In this document: one piece after another, positions 43,463 to 53,708 of the stretch
Layout of the letters: the number at the start of each line of letters is the position of its first letter
Position numbering within the stretch: position 1 is the first letter of the stretch
From: Paenibacillus sp. FSL H8-0079
GTDB taxonomy: Bacteria > Bacillota > Bacilli > Paenibacillales > Paenibacillaceae
Reading direction: 5' to 3'
Assembly: GCF_037991315.1 (NCBI RefSeq)
Contig: NZ_CP150300.1
Span: 1 to 64,000, forward strand
Length of the DNA stretch: 64,000 bases
The notes under the pieces: generated by a model
Told to the model about the DNA's origin: nothing
The model's input: only the letters and a program-made list of their open reading frames with translations
Database searches by the model: none
Program-made: the position numbers and the translations under genes

Positions 43463-44023
43463 ATGAAGTGGATTGTCGGACTTGGAAATCCAGGCTCGAA
43501 TTATGCCAAAACCCGTCATAATATCGGTTTTATGGCTCTGGATCGGTTGGCTGATCGTTATAGTATCTCCATTACTCAGAGTAAATGTAAGGCGCTGATT
43601 GGAGAAGGCAACATTGGCGGTGTGAAAACAGTACTGATCAAACCCATGACCTTTATGAATTTATCTGGTGAATCGGTTCGAGCGTATATGGACTTTTATA
43701 AAGTTAGTCTTGAAGATCTGATTGTTGTGTACGACGACATGGATACAGAGATTGGCAAAGTCAGATTGCGTTACCAAGGCAGTGCAGGCGGACATAATGG
43801 GATCAAATCCATTATTCAGCATACCGGTACACAGCAGTTTAACCGGGTACGCATGGGAATATCCCGGCCTGAACCAGGACATGCCATTGTCGATTATGTA
43901 CTGTCGACATTTATGAAGAAAGAAAAAGAAGCCCTTGATCAGACCATTGAGCAAACATGTGATGCCCTGGAGCATAGCTTGACTCATACGTTCGAACAAA
44001 CAATGGCGAAGTTTAACGGTTAA
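43463..44023 (+). CDS. pth: Peptidyl-tRNA hydrolase
   Basis: Releases tRNA from stalled peptidyl-tRNA (spoVC in B. subtilis). 186 residues with GLGNPGSNYAKTRHNIGF at 6-23, including catalytic His19, then LIKPMTFMNLSGESVRAYM near 59 and VVYDDMDTEIGKVRLRYQGSAGGHNGIKS near 89-117. The SD GGAGGG is upstream of the ATG. Confidence 0.97.
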   Translation: MKWIVGLGNPGSNYAKTRHNIGFMALDRLADRYSISITQSKCKALIGEGNIGGVKTVLIKPMTFMNLSGESVRAYMDFYKVSLEDLIVVYDDMDTEIGKVRLRYQGSAGGHNGIKSIIQHTGTQQFNRVRMGISRPEPGHAIVDYVLSTFMKKEKEALDQTIEQTCDALEHSLTHTFEQTMAKFNG

Positions 44024-44121
44024 TTCTGTAAGACATACTGGTAAAATGATCAAAAAAGACGGGTTCGATTCAGCCATACTGGACATACTGGACGTATAAA
44101 CCATGTTCAGGAGGCATAAAC

Positions 44122-44352
44122 ATGTCAGTGAATTACGTATGTCGGCATTGCCGTACCTTTATTGGACGAATCGATTCTGCCCGGATAACGGAAGTAGAAC
44201 TCGGCTTTCATTTCTTGACCCCCGACGAGCGGAGGGATATAATAGCGTATAATTCCGGTGGTGACATTACCGTTCGGATTACATGTGATTACTGTAAGGA
44301 AGCCCTGGAGCACAATCCAGAGCTTAGTCTGCTCGCGAGTCCGCTTCAGTAG
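44122..44352 (+). CDS. fin: Anti-sigma-F factor Fin (YabK)
   Basis: 76-residue zinc-finger-like protein. Cys7/Cys10 (VCRHC) and Cys55/Cys58 (CDYC) form the two CxxC pairs. The central LGFHFLTPDERRDIIAYN and final EALEHNPEL match B. subtilis Fin. There, made under sigma-F and sigma-G, it displaces sigma-F from RNA polymerase to allow the sigma-F to sigma-G switch. The SD CAGGAGG lies upstream. It is between pth and mfd as in B. subtilis. Confidence 0.93.
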   Translation: MSVNYVCRHCRTFIGRIDSARITEVELGFHFLTPDERRDIIAYNSGGDITVRITCDYCKEALEHNPELSLLASPLQ

Positions 44353-44492
44353 ACATCGCCTGTAACAGGATCGAATGACAGTTGAGGGCGGTTGCGTAAT
44401 AACGCTCCACCTTTTATAGCCTTGGCAGCCTGCTGAGGCTTCTTTTCAGTTGGAATGAAAGCCAGCGCTATCTCCAAATCAGGCTCAGCCAC
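44346..44492 (-). CDS. Possible short minus-strand ORF between fin and mfd
   Basis: 48 codons from GTG 44492. It ends with a protein-like tail (IKGGALLRNRPQLSFDPVTG) and its stop overlaps the end of fin by 7 bp, convergent. The frame is open back to an ATT at 44510, with AAAGGA about 11 bases farther up. No good SD precedes the GTG. A competing plus-strand frame (44455-44604, 49 codons) covers part of the same DNA. Neither is recognised; at most one is likely real. Confidence 0.35.
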   Translation of the reverse strand: MAEPDLEIALAFIPTEKKPQQAAKAIKGGALLRNRPQLSFDPVTGDVY

Positions 44493-44625
44493 ATCAACAG
44501 ATGTGGCAATGTTGCGAGTAATCCTTTATGATGAAACAGGACAAAAAGGAATTTGTATCCATTTTAATAGTGATGCTACGCGTATGCGTGAGATAATCAA
44601 GTAAGTTATAAGAGAGGTGCCCCTT

Positions 44626-47600
44626 TTGTTACAAGCACTTATACAGGCTTTTTCCAAAGATCCGGACTTCGGGTCCATTACAGCCGGAATCAAGTCCGGC
44701 ATGAAAGAGCAATTGGTTTCCGGTTTGTCCGGATCGGCGCGTCAGATTATGCTGGCTGCTCTGCATCAGGAAATGAACCGACCATTGCTCGTAGTAACAC
44801 ATAATATGTTTGCTGCTCAAAAAATTGCAGAAGATTTACAGGAAGCGCTTTCACATGATCAGGTGTTAATCTATCCTGCCAACGAACTTGTCGCTGCTGA
44901 AGCTGCTGTTTCCAGTCCGGAAACATTGGGTCAGCGTATTGATGTGTTGGTCCGCTGCGCCCAGGGATTCAGGGGCGTTGTTGTTATTCCCTTTTCCGGC
45001 GTAAGACGTTATGTCCCGCTTCCAGAAGTGATGGCCAATGCTCGAATTTTGATTAAACAGGGCAGCACACTTCAACTGGATTCCTTCCTGCTGGAGATGG
45101 TAAAGCTCGGATATGAGCGTGTGGAGCGCGTAGAATCGCGTGGGGAGATGAGTGTACGCGGAGGTATCATCGACTTCTATCCAGTTACTTCATCGATCGC
45201 GTATCGGGTGGAGTTATTTGATGATGAGATCGACTCCATTCGGACGTTTGACCCCGCGGATCAGCGTTCAATTGAACGGATTGAAGAAATTACGGTTCTG
45301 CCATGCAAGGAGTTAATCGCAGACCGTGAACGGATGGAAAAAGCTGCGGATGCAGCTGCTCTTTTGCTCGAGCAACAGCTGGAGAAAATGACCGACCGGC
45401 AGGCGAAGCTGCGTCTTCGTGAAGAAATTCACCGGGAGATCGAGCTTTTGCGGGAACACGTGTATTTCTCCGAAATGTACAAATATATTTCTCCGCTCTA
45501 TCCGGAGAATAAAACGATCTACGACTATATGCCAGAAGATACCCTGCTAGTTCTTGATGAGCCTGCCAGACTCTCGGAGACATCGAAACAGCTCGACCGT
45601 GATGAATCGGAGTGGAATCTGCATTTGATGCAAAATGGAAAAACACTTCCGGATCTTCCATTATCCGCAGACGGTGATGAACTGTTGTATGAGCGTCCAT
45701 TCCAGACGTTGTTTATGTCGATCTTTTTGCGTCAGGTTCCACACACCCAACCACAGAACATTCTGAACTTCATCAGTCGTGGCATGCAGGATTTCCATGG
45801 ACAGATGAACTTACTGAAGGCAGAGATGGAGCGTTGGCAGAAGGCCGGAGTTCAAGTGCTCATGCTGGCGAACGGTGAGGAACGATTAGATCGGATGCGC
45901 CGCGTTCTGATGGACTATGATATTCCGGAGCCGGAGATGCTGATCGGTAACTTGCAGACCGGATTTGAAATGCCGTCCATTCATTTGGCTGTTGTGACTG
46001 AGGGTGAGATGTTCTCGCAAAAACAGCGTAAAGTACGCAAACCGATTCGGAATGTAGACAATGCGGAACGGATCAAATCTTATAGTGAGCTAAAAGTGGG
46101 CGATTATGTCGTTCACCAGAACCACGGGATTGGTAAGTACCTCGGGATCGGCACCCTAGAGGTTGGCGGTATTCATAAGGACTACATGCATATTCTCTAT
46201 GCGGGTGGAGACAAACTGTCTGTACCTATTGAACAGATCGATCTGATTCAGAAATACGTTGGTTCGGAAGAGAAAGAACCTAAAATATACAAGCTGGGCG
46301 GTAATGAGTGGACACGGGTTAAAAATAAAGTCCGCACATCCGTACAGGATATTGCCGATGATCTGATCAAGCTGTATGCAGAGCGTCAGACGTCCAAAGG
46401 GTTTGGATTCGACAAGGATTCTGCGGAACAGCAGGAGTTTGAGGACATGTTCCCTTACGATGAGACACGTGATCAGGTGCGTGCGATCGAAGAAATCAAG
46501 AAGGATATGGAACAAAACCGTCCAATGGACCGTTTATTGTGTGGGGATGTTGGTTACGGCAAAACCGAGGTGGCTATTCGTGCTGCGTTCAAAGCAGCAA
46601 TTGAAGGCAAACAGGTGGCTGTACTCGTTCCGACAACGATTTTGGCACAGCAACATTTTGAAACGTTCCGTGAGCGGTTCTCCGGGTATCCTTTCAACAT
46701 TCATGTGCTTAGCCGTTTCCGCTCGCGTAAAGAGCAGAATGAAACAGCCAAAGGCATCAAGGCAGGCACCGTGGATATTGTCATCGGGACGCATCGACTG
46801 CTGTCGCAGGATCTGGTGTTCAAGGACCTGGGACTGCTCATTGTCGATGAAGAACAGCGCTTTGGAGTAACTCATAAGGAAAAACTGAAGAAGCTGAAAA
46901 CCAATGTGGACGTGCTGACGCTGACGGCAACACCGATTCCGCGTACGCTTCATATGTCCATGCTGGGTGTGCGAGATCTATCCGTTATCGAGACTCCACC
47001 AGAGAATCGTTTCCCGGTGCAGACTTATGTGGTTGAACACAGTCAGGCGCTTGTCCGTGAAGCGATTGAGCGTGAGCTTGCCCGTGGTGGTCAGGTGTAT
47101 TACCTCTATAACCGTGTTCAAGGAATTCAGGAGATGGCAGCCGAAATTTCTGAACTTGTGCCCGAAGCCAAGGTTGGTGTGGGTCATGGTCAGATGTCGG
47201 AAACTGAGCTGGAGAAGACGATTCTGGACTTCCTGGATGGTGAATATGACGTGCTTGTGAGCACAAGTATCATTGAGACGGGTGTAGATATTCCGAACGT
47301 AAACACACTGATCGTACATGATGCGGATAAAATGGGGCTCTCCCAGCTGTATCAGCTGCGCGGGCGGGTGGGTCGTTCCAACCGTATTGCGTATGCCTAT
47401 TTTACGTACCAACGGGATAAAGTGCTTACTGAAGTTGCCGAAAAACGTCTGCAATCGATCAAAGAATTCACCGAACTGGGCTCGGGATTCAAAATCGCCA
47501 TGCGTGACTTGTCGATTCGTGGGGCGGGAAATCTGCTAGGAGCAGAGCAGCATGGCTTCATCGCTTCCGTCGGATTCGATCTGTATTCCCAGATGCTCGC

Positions 47601-48153
47601 GGAGGAGATCAACAAACGCAAAGTTACGATGCTTGGCGAGGAGCCGGTACCTTCCGACCAGTGGAACACAACCCTGGATCTCAGTATTGATGCTTACTTG
47701 CCGTCCGATTATATCTATGACAGTATTCAGAAGATTGAGATCTACAAAAAAGTGGCGGTTATTGCATCCTTCGACGATGCGATGGAGCTGGAAGACGAAT
47801 TGGTTGACCGGTTCGGTGATCTTCCAGAGGCCGTCATCAACTTGCTGGCTGTTGCACGGATGAAGGTATACGGCAAAATCTACGGTATTGAATCCATTTC
47901 CCAACGTGGTGAGGACATTACTGTGAAGTTCTATGAAGGGCGCGAACAGGCCTTTGAACTCTCGAAAATCGCGCACATTGGAAATCAGTTCGAAAGACGT
48001 GTACAATTTGAACAAGGACCCCATATGCTGATTCACGCTAAAGGCAAGGGGCTTGGGGATAAGCAACTGATGGAGCTGGTAGAGAAAATTCTGGAGTCCA
48101 TGAAGACTGCTTTTAAATCAAAGGGGGAACTAAAAGATGTTACCAAAGTATAA
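44626..48153 (+). CDS. mfd: Transcription-repair coupling factor Mfd
   Basis: DNA translocase that removes stalled RNA polymerase and recruits UvrA; about 1175 residues. The N-terminal UvrB-homology region is about 1-350. The RNAP-interacting (CarD-like) domain has [18 protein letters not shown] near 491. The helicase core has [15 protein letters not shown] near 637 and [10 protein letters not shown] near 738, followed by [15 protein letters not shown]. The C-terminal TRCF domain follows. TTG 44626 lies 6 bases after GAGAGGTG; a GTG at 44617 is inside that SD. The 3' end overlaps prsA by 17 bp. Confidence 0.97.
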   Translation: MLQALIQAFSKDPDFGSITAGIKSGMKEQLVSGLSGSARQIMLAALHQEMNRPLLVVTHNMFAAQKIAEDLQEALSHDQVLIYPANELVAAEAAVSSPETLGQRIDVLVRCAQGFRGVVVIPFSGVRRYVPLPEVMANARILIKQGSTLQLDSFLLEMVKLGYERVERVESRGEMSVRGGIIDFYPVTSSIAYRVELFDDEIDSIRTFDPADQRSIERIEEITVLPCKELIADRERMEKAADAAALLLEQQLEKMTDRQAKLRLREEIHREIELLREHVYFSEMYKYISPLYPENKTIYDYMPEDTLLVLDEPARLSETSKQLDRDESEWNLHLMQNGKTLPDLPLSADGDELLYERPFQTLFMSIFLRQVPHTQPQNILNFISRGMQDFHGQMNLLKAEMERWQKAGVQVLMLANGEERLDRMRRVLMDYDIPEPEMLIGNLQTGFEMPSIHLAVVTEGEMFSQKQRKVRKPIRNVDNAERIKSYSELKVGDYVVHQNHGIGKYLGIGTLEVGGIHKDYMHILYAGGDKLSVPIEQIDLIQKYVGSEEKEPKIYKLGGNEWTRVKNKVRTSVQDIADDLIKLYAERQTSKGFGFDKDSAEQQEFEDMFPYDETRDQVRAIEEIKKDMEQNRPMDRLLCGDVGYGKTEVAIRAAFKAAIEGKQVAVLVPTTILAQQHFETFRERFSGYPFNIHVLSRFRSRKEQNETAKGIKAGTVDIVIGTHRLLSQDLVFKDLGLLIVDEEQRFGVTHKEKLKKLKTNVDVLTLTATPIPRTLHMSMLGVRDLSVIETPPENRFPVQTYVVEHSQALVREAIERELARGGQVYYLYNRVQGIQEMAAEISELVPEAKVGVGHGQMSETELEKTILDFLDGEYDVLVSTSIIETGVDIPNVNTLIVHDADKMGLSQLYQLRGRVGRSNRIAYAYFTYQRDKVLTEVAEKRLQSIKEFTELGSGFKIAMRDLSIRGAGNLLGAEQHGFIASVGFDLYSQMLAEEINKRKVTMLGEEPVPSDQWNTTLDLSIDAYLPSDYIYDSIQKIEIYKKVAVIASFDDAMELEDELVDRFGDLPEAVINLLAVARMKVYGKIYGIESISQRGEDITVKFYEGREQAFELSKIAHIGNQFERRVQFEQGPHMLIHAKGKGLGDKQLMELVEKILESMKTAFKSKGELKDVTKV

Positions 48154-49285
48154 AAAAGTAGGAAAAGTACTGTCTGTGAGCATGGTCGCAGTACTATCCT
48201 TATCATTGCTTGCTGCTTGCGGCAAGAAGGAAGAAGCGAAAGCACCGGAATCGACAGATACAAGTGCTGTAGTCGCTACGTATGATGGTGGTACCATTAC
48301 AGCCAATGAATTCGATATGGAACAGCGCGTTATGAAATTCCTTTATCCGGAATATGCACAAATGATGGATATGGACGATTTCAAGGAGTACCTGGTGAAA
48401 CAGGAAGTTGCTTATGAATATCTGAGCGGCAAAGCAAGTGAAGAAGCGAAAACAGCGGGTGCCAAAACAGCAACCGAGCAATTCGATAAAATGAAAGCTT
48501 CTGTTCAGGCAGATCAATGGACTGAAATGCTGAAAGCTCAGAACCTGACTGACCAGAACATTAAAGATTATATGACTCGCATCATGACGGTAATCAAAGA
48601 CAAGGAAACTGGCGTTACGGAAGATGCGATTAAGGCTGAGTTTGAGAAAAACAAAGATCAGTTCACAACGGCTTCTGTTCGTCACGTGCTGATTAACTTC
48701 ACAGATCCAAAAACGCAAAAAGAACGTAAAAAAGAAGATGCACTGAAAATTGCAAAAGAAGTAAAAACCAAATTGGATGGCGGAGCTGATTTTGCTGAAA
48801 TTGCAAAAGAATACTCCGAAGATCCAGGTTCTGCTGAAAAAGGCGGACTGTATGAAGAAACACCTGTAGGCAGCTGGGTAGATGCTTTTAAAGAAGCTGC
48901 AAAAACGTTGCCACTGAACAAAATCAGTGATCCAGTTGAAACGGAGTACGGTTACCACATCATGAAAGTGGAAGCTCGTACAGAAGCTGACTTCACGAAA
49001 TTGACGGCTGAGCAAAAAGAAAGTCTGAAGAGCCAATTGGCAGCTGCTGAGATCGATACGTTCATGCAAAATGAATTGGACAAAATCGTAAAAGAAGTGA
49101 ACCTGCCAAAAACAGAAAAAGCTGAAGAAGGTACGACTGAAGGCACAACAGGTACAGGAACTGAAGGAGAGCAAACAACCGAACCAAAAACGGATGACTC
49201 CACAGGTACGGATACCAAGACTGACCAAGGTACGACTGGAACAGATAAAGATGCAACGACAGACGAAGGTACAAGCAGTAAGTAA
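48137..49285 (+). CDS. prsA: PrsA-type foldase lipoprotein (parvulin peptidyl-prolyl isomerase)
   Basis: 382 residues. The signal peptide ends in lipobox LAAC with Cys28, so the protein is lipid-anchored outside the membrane. A SurA-like helical region precedes the parvulin domain at about 177-270 (ASVRHVLINF, YSEDPGSAEKGGLYEETPVG, EYGYHIMKVE). The last ~50 residues are a disordered Thr/Gly/Asp/Glu tail. PrsA helps fold secreted proteins. It overlaps mfd by 17 bp; the SD AAAGGGGG lies in mfd. B. subtilis keeps prsA elsewhere. Confidence 0.9.
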   Translation: MLPKYKKVGKVLSVSMVAVLSLSLLAACGKKEEAKAPESTDTSAVVATYDGGTITANEFDMEQRVMKFLYPEYAQMMDMDDFKEYLVKQEVAYEYLSGKASEEAKTAGAKTATEQFDKMKASVQADQWTEMLKAQNLTDQNIKDYMTRIMTVIKDKETGVTEDAIKAEFEKNKDQFTTASVRHVLINFTDPKTQKERKKEDALKIAKEVKTKLDGGADFAEIAKEYSEDPGSAEKGGLYEETPVGSWVDAFKEAAKTLPLNKISDPVETEYGYHIMKVEARTEADFTKLTAEQKESLKSQLAAAEIDTFMQNELDKIVKEVNLPKTEKAEEGTTEGTTGTGTEGEQTTEPKTDDSTGTDTKTDQGTTGTDKDATTDEGTSSK

Positions 49286-49608
49286 TATGGCTGTGTTAGC
49301 ATACGTTCAGGGGTAAATCCGCCCGAATGAATGCCTTGTACAATAGTAAATATGGACAACCATACAGAGAAGCAAGGGGAGGACTTAGGACCTCCTTCTT
49401 GCTTCTTCTTGTATATATTTAAGCCGTATGGGTATATGGTCGCCTTCTTCGAAAGTTACACAACTATATTCTCCAATGTATGTATAAGGAAATGGGAACA
49501 GATGAATACTATGGTCAAGATATCACACTAAACGTTCTGGGACTTTCCTCTACCCATTAAGGAACAGTAGTTGAAAAATCTTCTCGAGAAAGTGGGGCAA
49601 CATGTGAA
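49286..49608 (+). other. prsA-spoVT spacer
   Basis: 323 bp holding the prsA terminator at 49369-49411 and the upstream region of spoVT. A sigma-G promoter is expected here but I could not assign one confidently. Confidence 0.5.
49369..49411 (+). terminator. Terminator after prsA
   Basis: GAAGCAAG (49369-49376) pairs with CTTGCTTC (49398-49405), and GGAGG pairs with CCTCC inside; TTCTTG follows. Confidence 0.8.
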
Positions 49609-50151
49609 ATGAAAGCTACTGGTATTGTCCGCCGTATAGATGACCTTGGTCGTGTGGTCATTCCAAAAGAAATCCGCCGTACGTTACGTATTCGTGAAGG
49701 TGATCCATTGGAAATTTTCGTGGATCGTGATGGAGAAGTTATCCTTAAAAAATATTCGCCAATTGGCGAGCTTGGTGATTTTGCCAAAGAATATGCAGAA
49801 TCCCTGTATGAGAGTACAGGACATGTAACCATGATCTCCGACCGGGACACCATTATCACGGTGGCAGGGGGCTCCAAGAAAGAGTATTTGGACAAGCAGG
49901 TAGGTCAACTGTTAGAGGGCTGTATGGAAAACAGAAAGACCATTTTGGAAACTAACAACGGTTCTTATGAGCTTAGCAAAGATCATGACGAGACGTTATC
50001 TTCTTTTGTTATTGCGCCGATTATCTCGGGTGGTGACCCCATCGGAACGGTTATCCTTTTCAATAAGGATGAATCGGTGAAGATGTCTCAGATGGAAGTG
50101 AAGATGTCTGAGACGGCTGCTGGTTTCCTTGGCAAGCAAATGGAACAATAG
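49609..50151 (+). CDS. spoVT: Stage V sporulation regulator SpoVT
   Basis: 180 residues. The N-terminal AbrB-type DNA-binding domain (MKATGIVRRIDDLGRVVIPK, then EIRRTLRIREGDPLEIF) is followed by a GAF-like C-terminal domain ending ETAAGFLGKQMEQ. SpoVT adjusts sigma-G-dependent genes in the forespore. It is the second AbrB-type protein in the window, after abrB at 29.5 kb. The SD is poor: a GGGG stretch about 13 bases before the ATG. A local 21-bp near-repeat codes VKMSQME-VKMSETA near residues 157-170. Confidence 0.95.
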   Translation: MKATGIVRRIDDLGRVVIPKEIRRTLRIREGDPLEIFVDRDGEVILKKYSPIGELGDFAKEYAESLYESTGHVTMISDRDTIITVAGGSKKEYLDKQVGQLLEGCMENRKTILETNNGSYELSKDHDETLSSFVIAPIISGGDPIGTVILFNKDESVKMSQMEVKMSETAAGFLGKQMEQ

Positions 50152-50161
50152 ACAGCAGATC

Positions 50162-50200
50162 AACTCCTGGTGCCCTGATTTGGGCATACGGGAGTTTTTT
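50162..50200 (+). terminator. Terminator after spoVT
   Basis: AACTCC...TGCCC pairs with GGGCA...GGAGTT (50162-50196), then a T-run. Confidence 0.85.
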
Positions 50201-50327
50201 GCTTTTTAAGGGGCAAGGAGTTGATCCGGGATGATTGTCATGGGGGAGGGTTAGTCTGTGCGCCTTCAGGCAGGTATAATAGCAAGGTATGCTTAATTGA
50301 ACGCAGGGACATACGCAGGAGGGAATT

Positions 50328-52067
50328 ATGAAACAGCCGTCTACAGGCTCAAGGCTGCTACAGGGTGCATTTGTACTTGGGCTTGCCGCCATTATCTCTA
50401 AAATCATTGGTGCTTTTCAGAAGATTCCGCTGCAGAATCTGGGGGGAGACGGTGTGTTTGGCATTTACAATACGGTGTATCCGTTATATATGCTCATTAT
50501 CACGCTTGCTGCTGCAGGACTGCCGCTGGCCGTATCCAAATTCGTAGCAGAGCAGAATGCACTGGGAAGACCAGACGAGAGCAGAAGAATTATTCGACTA
50601 TCTTCCGTGCTGCTCGGGGGAATTGGAATTATAATGGCGCTCTTGATGTATGCAGGTGCGCCGCTGATCGCTGACATGATTGGCAACCGCCATGTCGTTC
50701 CATCGATTCGTGCAGCTTCATGGGCGTTGTTGTTTGTACCGGTGATGACAGGGCTGCGTGGATATTTTCAGGGATTACAGCAGATGGTCCCAACAGCGGT
50801 ATCACAAGTGGTGGAGCAGACGATACGTGTCACCGTCATGATTGTTTTGCTTCTCTGGTTGATGAGGCGGGATGCTTCGCTTGAAACTATCGCTGCTGGT
50901 GCCATGATGGGCTCCGTTGCCGGCGGAATGGTTGGGCTACTAGTCATGTTAGGGTACATGGTCCGACATCGGCGGAAAGACAGGGAAGTGGTCACCGGAC
51001 AATTGAACTCGGAATGGAGCAGTAAAGGCGGAGAGGCTGGAACAGACAGGCATGAGCATAGCCCAATTACGTCGCATAAGAAAACGGTGAGTGCTATTAA
51101 TCCCGTTCTGGGAGAACGGTCACGATCCAACGGGGAATGGATCAGGACGTTGCTCATGTATGCCATTCCTGTCTGTCTCGGGTCGCTGGCCGTACCGCTG
51201 ATGAATCTGGTGGATACCTTCACTGTGCCCCGGCTGCTGCGGGGAGAAGGACTGGATGAGCTCCAGTCGATGGTTTCCTTCGGCATCTACAACCGTGGAT
51301 TGCCGCTGGTTCAACTGGTGACGATGCTGGCCACGTCACTATCTGTGCTGTTTATTCCGGCGATGGCGGAAGCCCGGTTAAAGGGCGGGCCAGAAGCCGT
51401 CCGGCAGCAAGCAGGCCTCGCGCTGCGCTGGTTCTGGTTGATCGGCCTGGCGGCATCCGCGGGTCTCGCGGTGCTGGCGGAGCCGATTAACCGCATGCTG
51501 TACGGAGATGCCGCAGGCACCGAAGCACTGCGGTACATGGCGCTGACGGCTGCGGGCAGCACCGTCAGCATTATTGCGGCGGCGCTGCTGCAAGGCCTCG
51601 GCGCCGTGCGCGCACCCGCGTTCAGCATGCTGGCCGCCGCAGGAGTCAAGGCGCTGCTGAACGTCATGCTTGTGCCGACGCTGGGCATCAGCGGCGCGGC
51701 TCTGGCAGGCGCAGTCGCCTACATGCTGGCGGCTGGCCTGAATGTGGCGCTGCTGGCGCGACTTGTCGCCCTGCGCCCTGCCCCTGGCGCCGTCCTGGCG
51801 AAGCCGGCGCTGGTGATCGCCGCCATGAGTCTGGCGGCGGTAGGCACGGCCTGGGCCGCCGAAGCCGTGCTCGGCGGCATGGGTATCGCGGCCGATCGCA
51901 GACTGGCCGCGATGGGCGTGAGCCTGCTGGGCATTGCCGCAGGCTCGGCCGTGTTCTTGCTGGCGGCGGGCCGGACAGGGCTACTGACCGCCGCGGAGCT
52001 GGCGGCTGTGCCCAAGTTGGGGCCTCGCCTTGCCAAGCTGCTGCGCAGACTGCGTGTGCTGCGCTAG
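50328..52067 (+). CDS. yabM: SpoVB/YabM-type polysaccharide (lipid II) flippase family protein
   Basis: 579-residue MOP-superfamily membrane protein with about 12-14 hydrophobic segments. It begins LLQGAFVLGLAAIISKIIGA and continues IPLQNLGGDGVFGIYNTVYP, the signature of SpoVB/YabM/MurJ-like transporters. A hydrophilic loop of about 50 residues (205-260) splits the two halves. The DNA composition changes inside the gene: 50401-50460 has 29/60 G+C, but 51541-51600 has 42/60 and 51841-51900 has 44/60. The C-terminal half is correspondingly Ala/Leu/Gly-rich. The substrate is unknown. The SD AGGAGGG is upstream. Confidence 0.9.
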   Translation: MKQPSTGSRLLQGAFVLGLAAIISKIIGAFQKIPLQNLGGDGVFGIYNTVYPLYMLIITLAAAGLPLAVSKFVAEQNALGRPDESRRIIRLSSVLLGGIGIIMALLMYAGAPLIADMIGNRHVVPSIRAASWALLFVPVMTGLRGYFQGLQQMVPTAVSQVVEQTIRVTVMIVLLLWLMRRDASLETIAAGAMMGSVAGGMVGLLVMLGYMVRHRRKDREVVTGQLNSEWSSKGGEAGTDRHEHSPITSHKKTVSAINPVLGERSRSNGEWIRTLLMYAIPVCLGSLAVPLMNLVDTFTVPRLLRGEGLDELQSMVSFGIYNRGLPLVQLVTMLATSLSVLFIPAMAEARLKGGPEAVRQQAGLALRWFWLIGLAASAGLAVLAEPINRMLYGDAAGTEALRYMALTAAGSTVSIIAAALLQGLGAVRAPAFSMLAAAGVKALLNVMLVPTLGISGAALAGAVAYMLAAGLNVALLARLVALRPAPGAVLAKPALVIAAMSLAAVGTAWAAEAVLGGMGIAADRRLAAMGVSLLGIAAGSAVFLLAAGRTGLLTAAELAAVPKLGPRLAKLLRRLRVLR

Positions 52068-52214
52068 CTTCATGCTCACGGTGCTTCTGCATCCGGCACC
52101 CCGAATATGCAATTATAGGATATCGAATGATTCTGGTATAATACGTGTAATTAGTCCTGTTCAGACACGATGATTGTGAGCCTGGACAGGATAGTCCGGA
52201 TGGAGGTTTACGTA

Positions 52215-53708
52215 ATGAGCGCAGCTTTAACCGTAGTGGGTCTAGGATCTGGAGATGCAGACCAACTGACCGTAGGTATTATCAAAAAAATGAAACATGC
52301 AGCTACGCTGTATGTACGTACCCTGGATCATCCTGTATTAAATGATCTGAAACAAGAGGGGCTGGAGATGACCTCATTTGATGCCATCTATGAGGCGAAG
52401 TCCTCCTTCCCTGAAGTGTATGATGAGATCGCAAACCAACTGATAGATGCCGCTCGCAAGGGGGAGGCCGGAACCGAGATTGTGTATGCTGTTCCGGGTC
52501 ATCCCATGGTGGCAGAAGCAAGTGTGCGCCTGCTCAAAGAACGTTGCCCGCAGATGGGTATCTCATTGCGTGTCATGGGCGGGGAGAGCTTCCTGGATGA
52601 AGCTTTTATACGACTTGGATTCGATCCAATCGAAGGCTTTCAACTCCTGGATGCCAGCAGCCTGAACACGGAACTGGTACAACCACAGCTACATACGTTG
52701 ATTGGACAAGTCTACGATGTGTTCACTGCTTCGGATGTGAAGCTATGCCTGATGGAGGTTTACCCGGACGATTATCCCGTATTTGTGGGTCATGCACTGG
52801 GTGTACAGGGTCAGGAAGTTATTCACAAGATTCCGCTACACGAACTGGACCGAATCGAAGGGTACGGCAATCTGTCACTGATCTATGTACCGAAGAACAC
52901 CGATGATGCCTTGCGTCGTCGATCCTTTGCACGTTTGCATGAGATTGTGAACATTCTTCGCAGTCCAGGTGGCTGTCCATGGGACCAGGAGCAGACGCAT
53001 CAGTCCATTCGTAAAAACCTGATTGAAGAGACCTATGAAGTTATTGAGACGATTGATGAGGATGACCCCGACCATATGAAAGAAGAGCTGGGTGATCTGC
53101 TGCTGCAGATTTTATTGCATTCCCAGATGGAAGAAGAAGTTGGTACCTTCAATGTGTATGATGTCATCGAAGGTTTGAATGATAAGCTTATTTTCCGTCA
53201 TCCACATGTTTTTGGCGATAATAAGGCAGAAGACGCGAATGAAGCTCTTCAGAACTGGGAACAGATGAAGGCAGAGGAGAAGAAGCGCAAGGGCCAGGAT
53301 CAGGAGAAAGTTTCCGTGCTGGATGGCATACCGCGTGACTTGCCTGCATTGATGAAGGGATATAAGCTACAGAAGAAAGCAGCCAAGGTGGGCTTTGACT
53401 GGGATGATGTTGAAGGTGTGTTTGCCAAGATCGAGGAAGAACTGGCGGAGTTGAAAGAAGCTGTGCAACAAGGCCAGTCTGCGGAAGAACGGAAGCTCGA
53501 ACTGGGTGATTTATTATTCGCAGCCGCGAATGTTGCAAGATTCATCGATACGGACCCGGAAGAGGCGCTCGCTGCGACCAACCGCAAGTTCGTTGGGCGG
53601 TTCCAGTACATCGAAGAGCGTCTGCGCGAACAGGGAAGAACACCAGCAGATAGCAATGTAGAAGAGATGGAGCAATTCTGGCAGGCTGCGAAGAAGGCAG
53701 GATTATAA
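52215..53708 (+). CDS. yabN: YabN: tetrapyrrole-methylase-like / MazG fusion
   Basis: 497 residues. The N-terminal ~220 form a SAM methylase-like domain (LTVVGLGSGDADQLTVGIIK, VYAVPGHPMVAEASV). The C-terminal part is a MazG nucleotide pyrophosphohydrolase with RSPGGCPWDQEQTHQSIRKN near 259 and the metal motif EETYEVIETIDEDD...EELGDLLLQ near 270-300. A second ELGDLLFAAANVARF near 435 marks the second MazG half. ATG 52215 follows GGAGG. It probably cleanses nucleotide pools; the role of the methylase half is unknown in the family. Confidence 0.93.
   Translation: MSAALTVVGLGSGDADQLTVGIIKKMKHAATLYVRTLDHPVLNDLKQEGLEMTSFDAIYEAKSSFPEVYDEIANQLIDAARKGEAGTEIVYAVPGHPMVAEASVRLLKERCPQMGISLRVMGGESFLDEAFIRLGFDPIEGFQLLDASSLNTELVQPQLHTLIGQVYDVFTASDVKLCLMEVYPDDYPVFVGHALGVQGQEVIHKIPLHELDRIEGYGNLSLIYVPKNTDDALRRRSFARLHEIVNILRSPGGCPWDQEQTHQSIRKNLIEETYEVIETIDEDDPDHMKEELGDLLLQILLHSQMEEEVGTFNVYDVIEGLNDKLIFRHPHVFGDNKAEDANEALQNWEQMKAEEKKRKGQDQEKVSVLDGIPRDLPALMKGYKLQKKAAKVGFDWDDVEGVFAKIEEELAELKEAVQQGQSAEERKLELGDLLFAAANVARFIDTDPEEALAATNRKFVGRFQYIEERLREQGRTPADSNVEEMEQFWQAAKKAGL

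Noticed and set aside
48203..49228. A 341-codon minus-strand frame opposite prsA
   Set aside because: The frame is long only because the sense gene is rich in GAA/AAA codons, giving a Phe/Cys/Ser-rich antisense product with no SD. PrsA motifs on the plus strand are clear.
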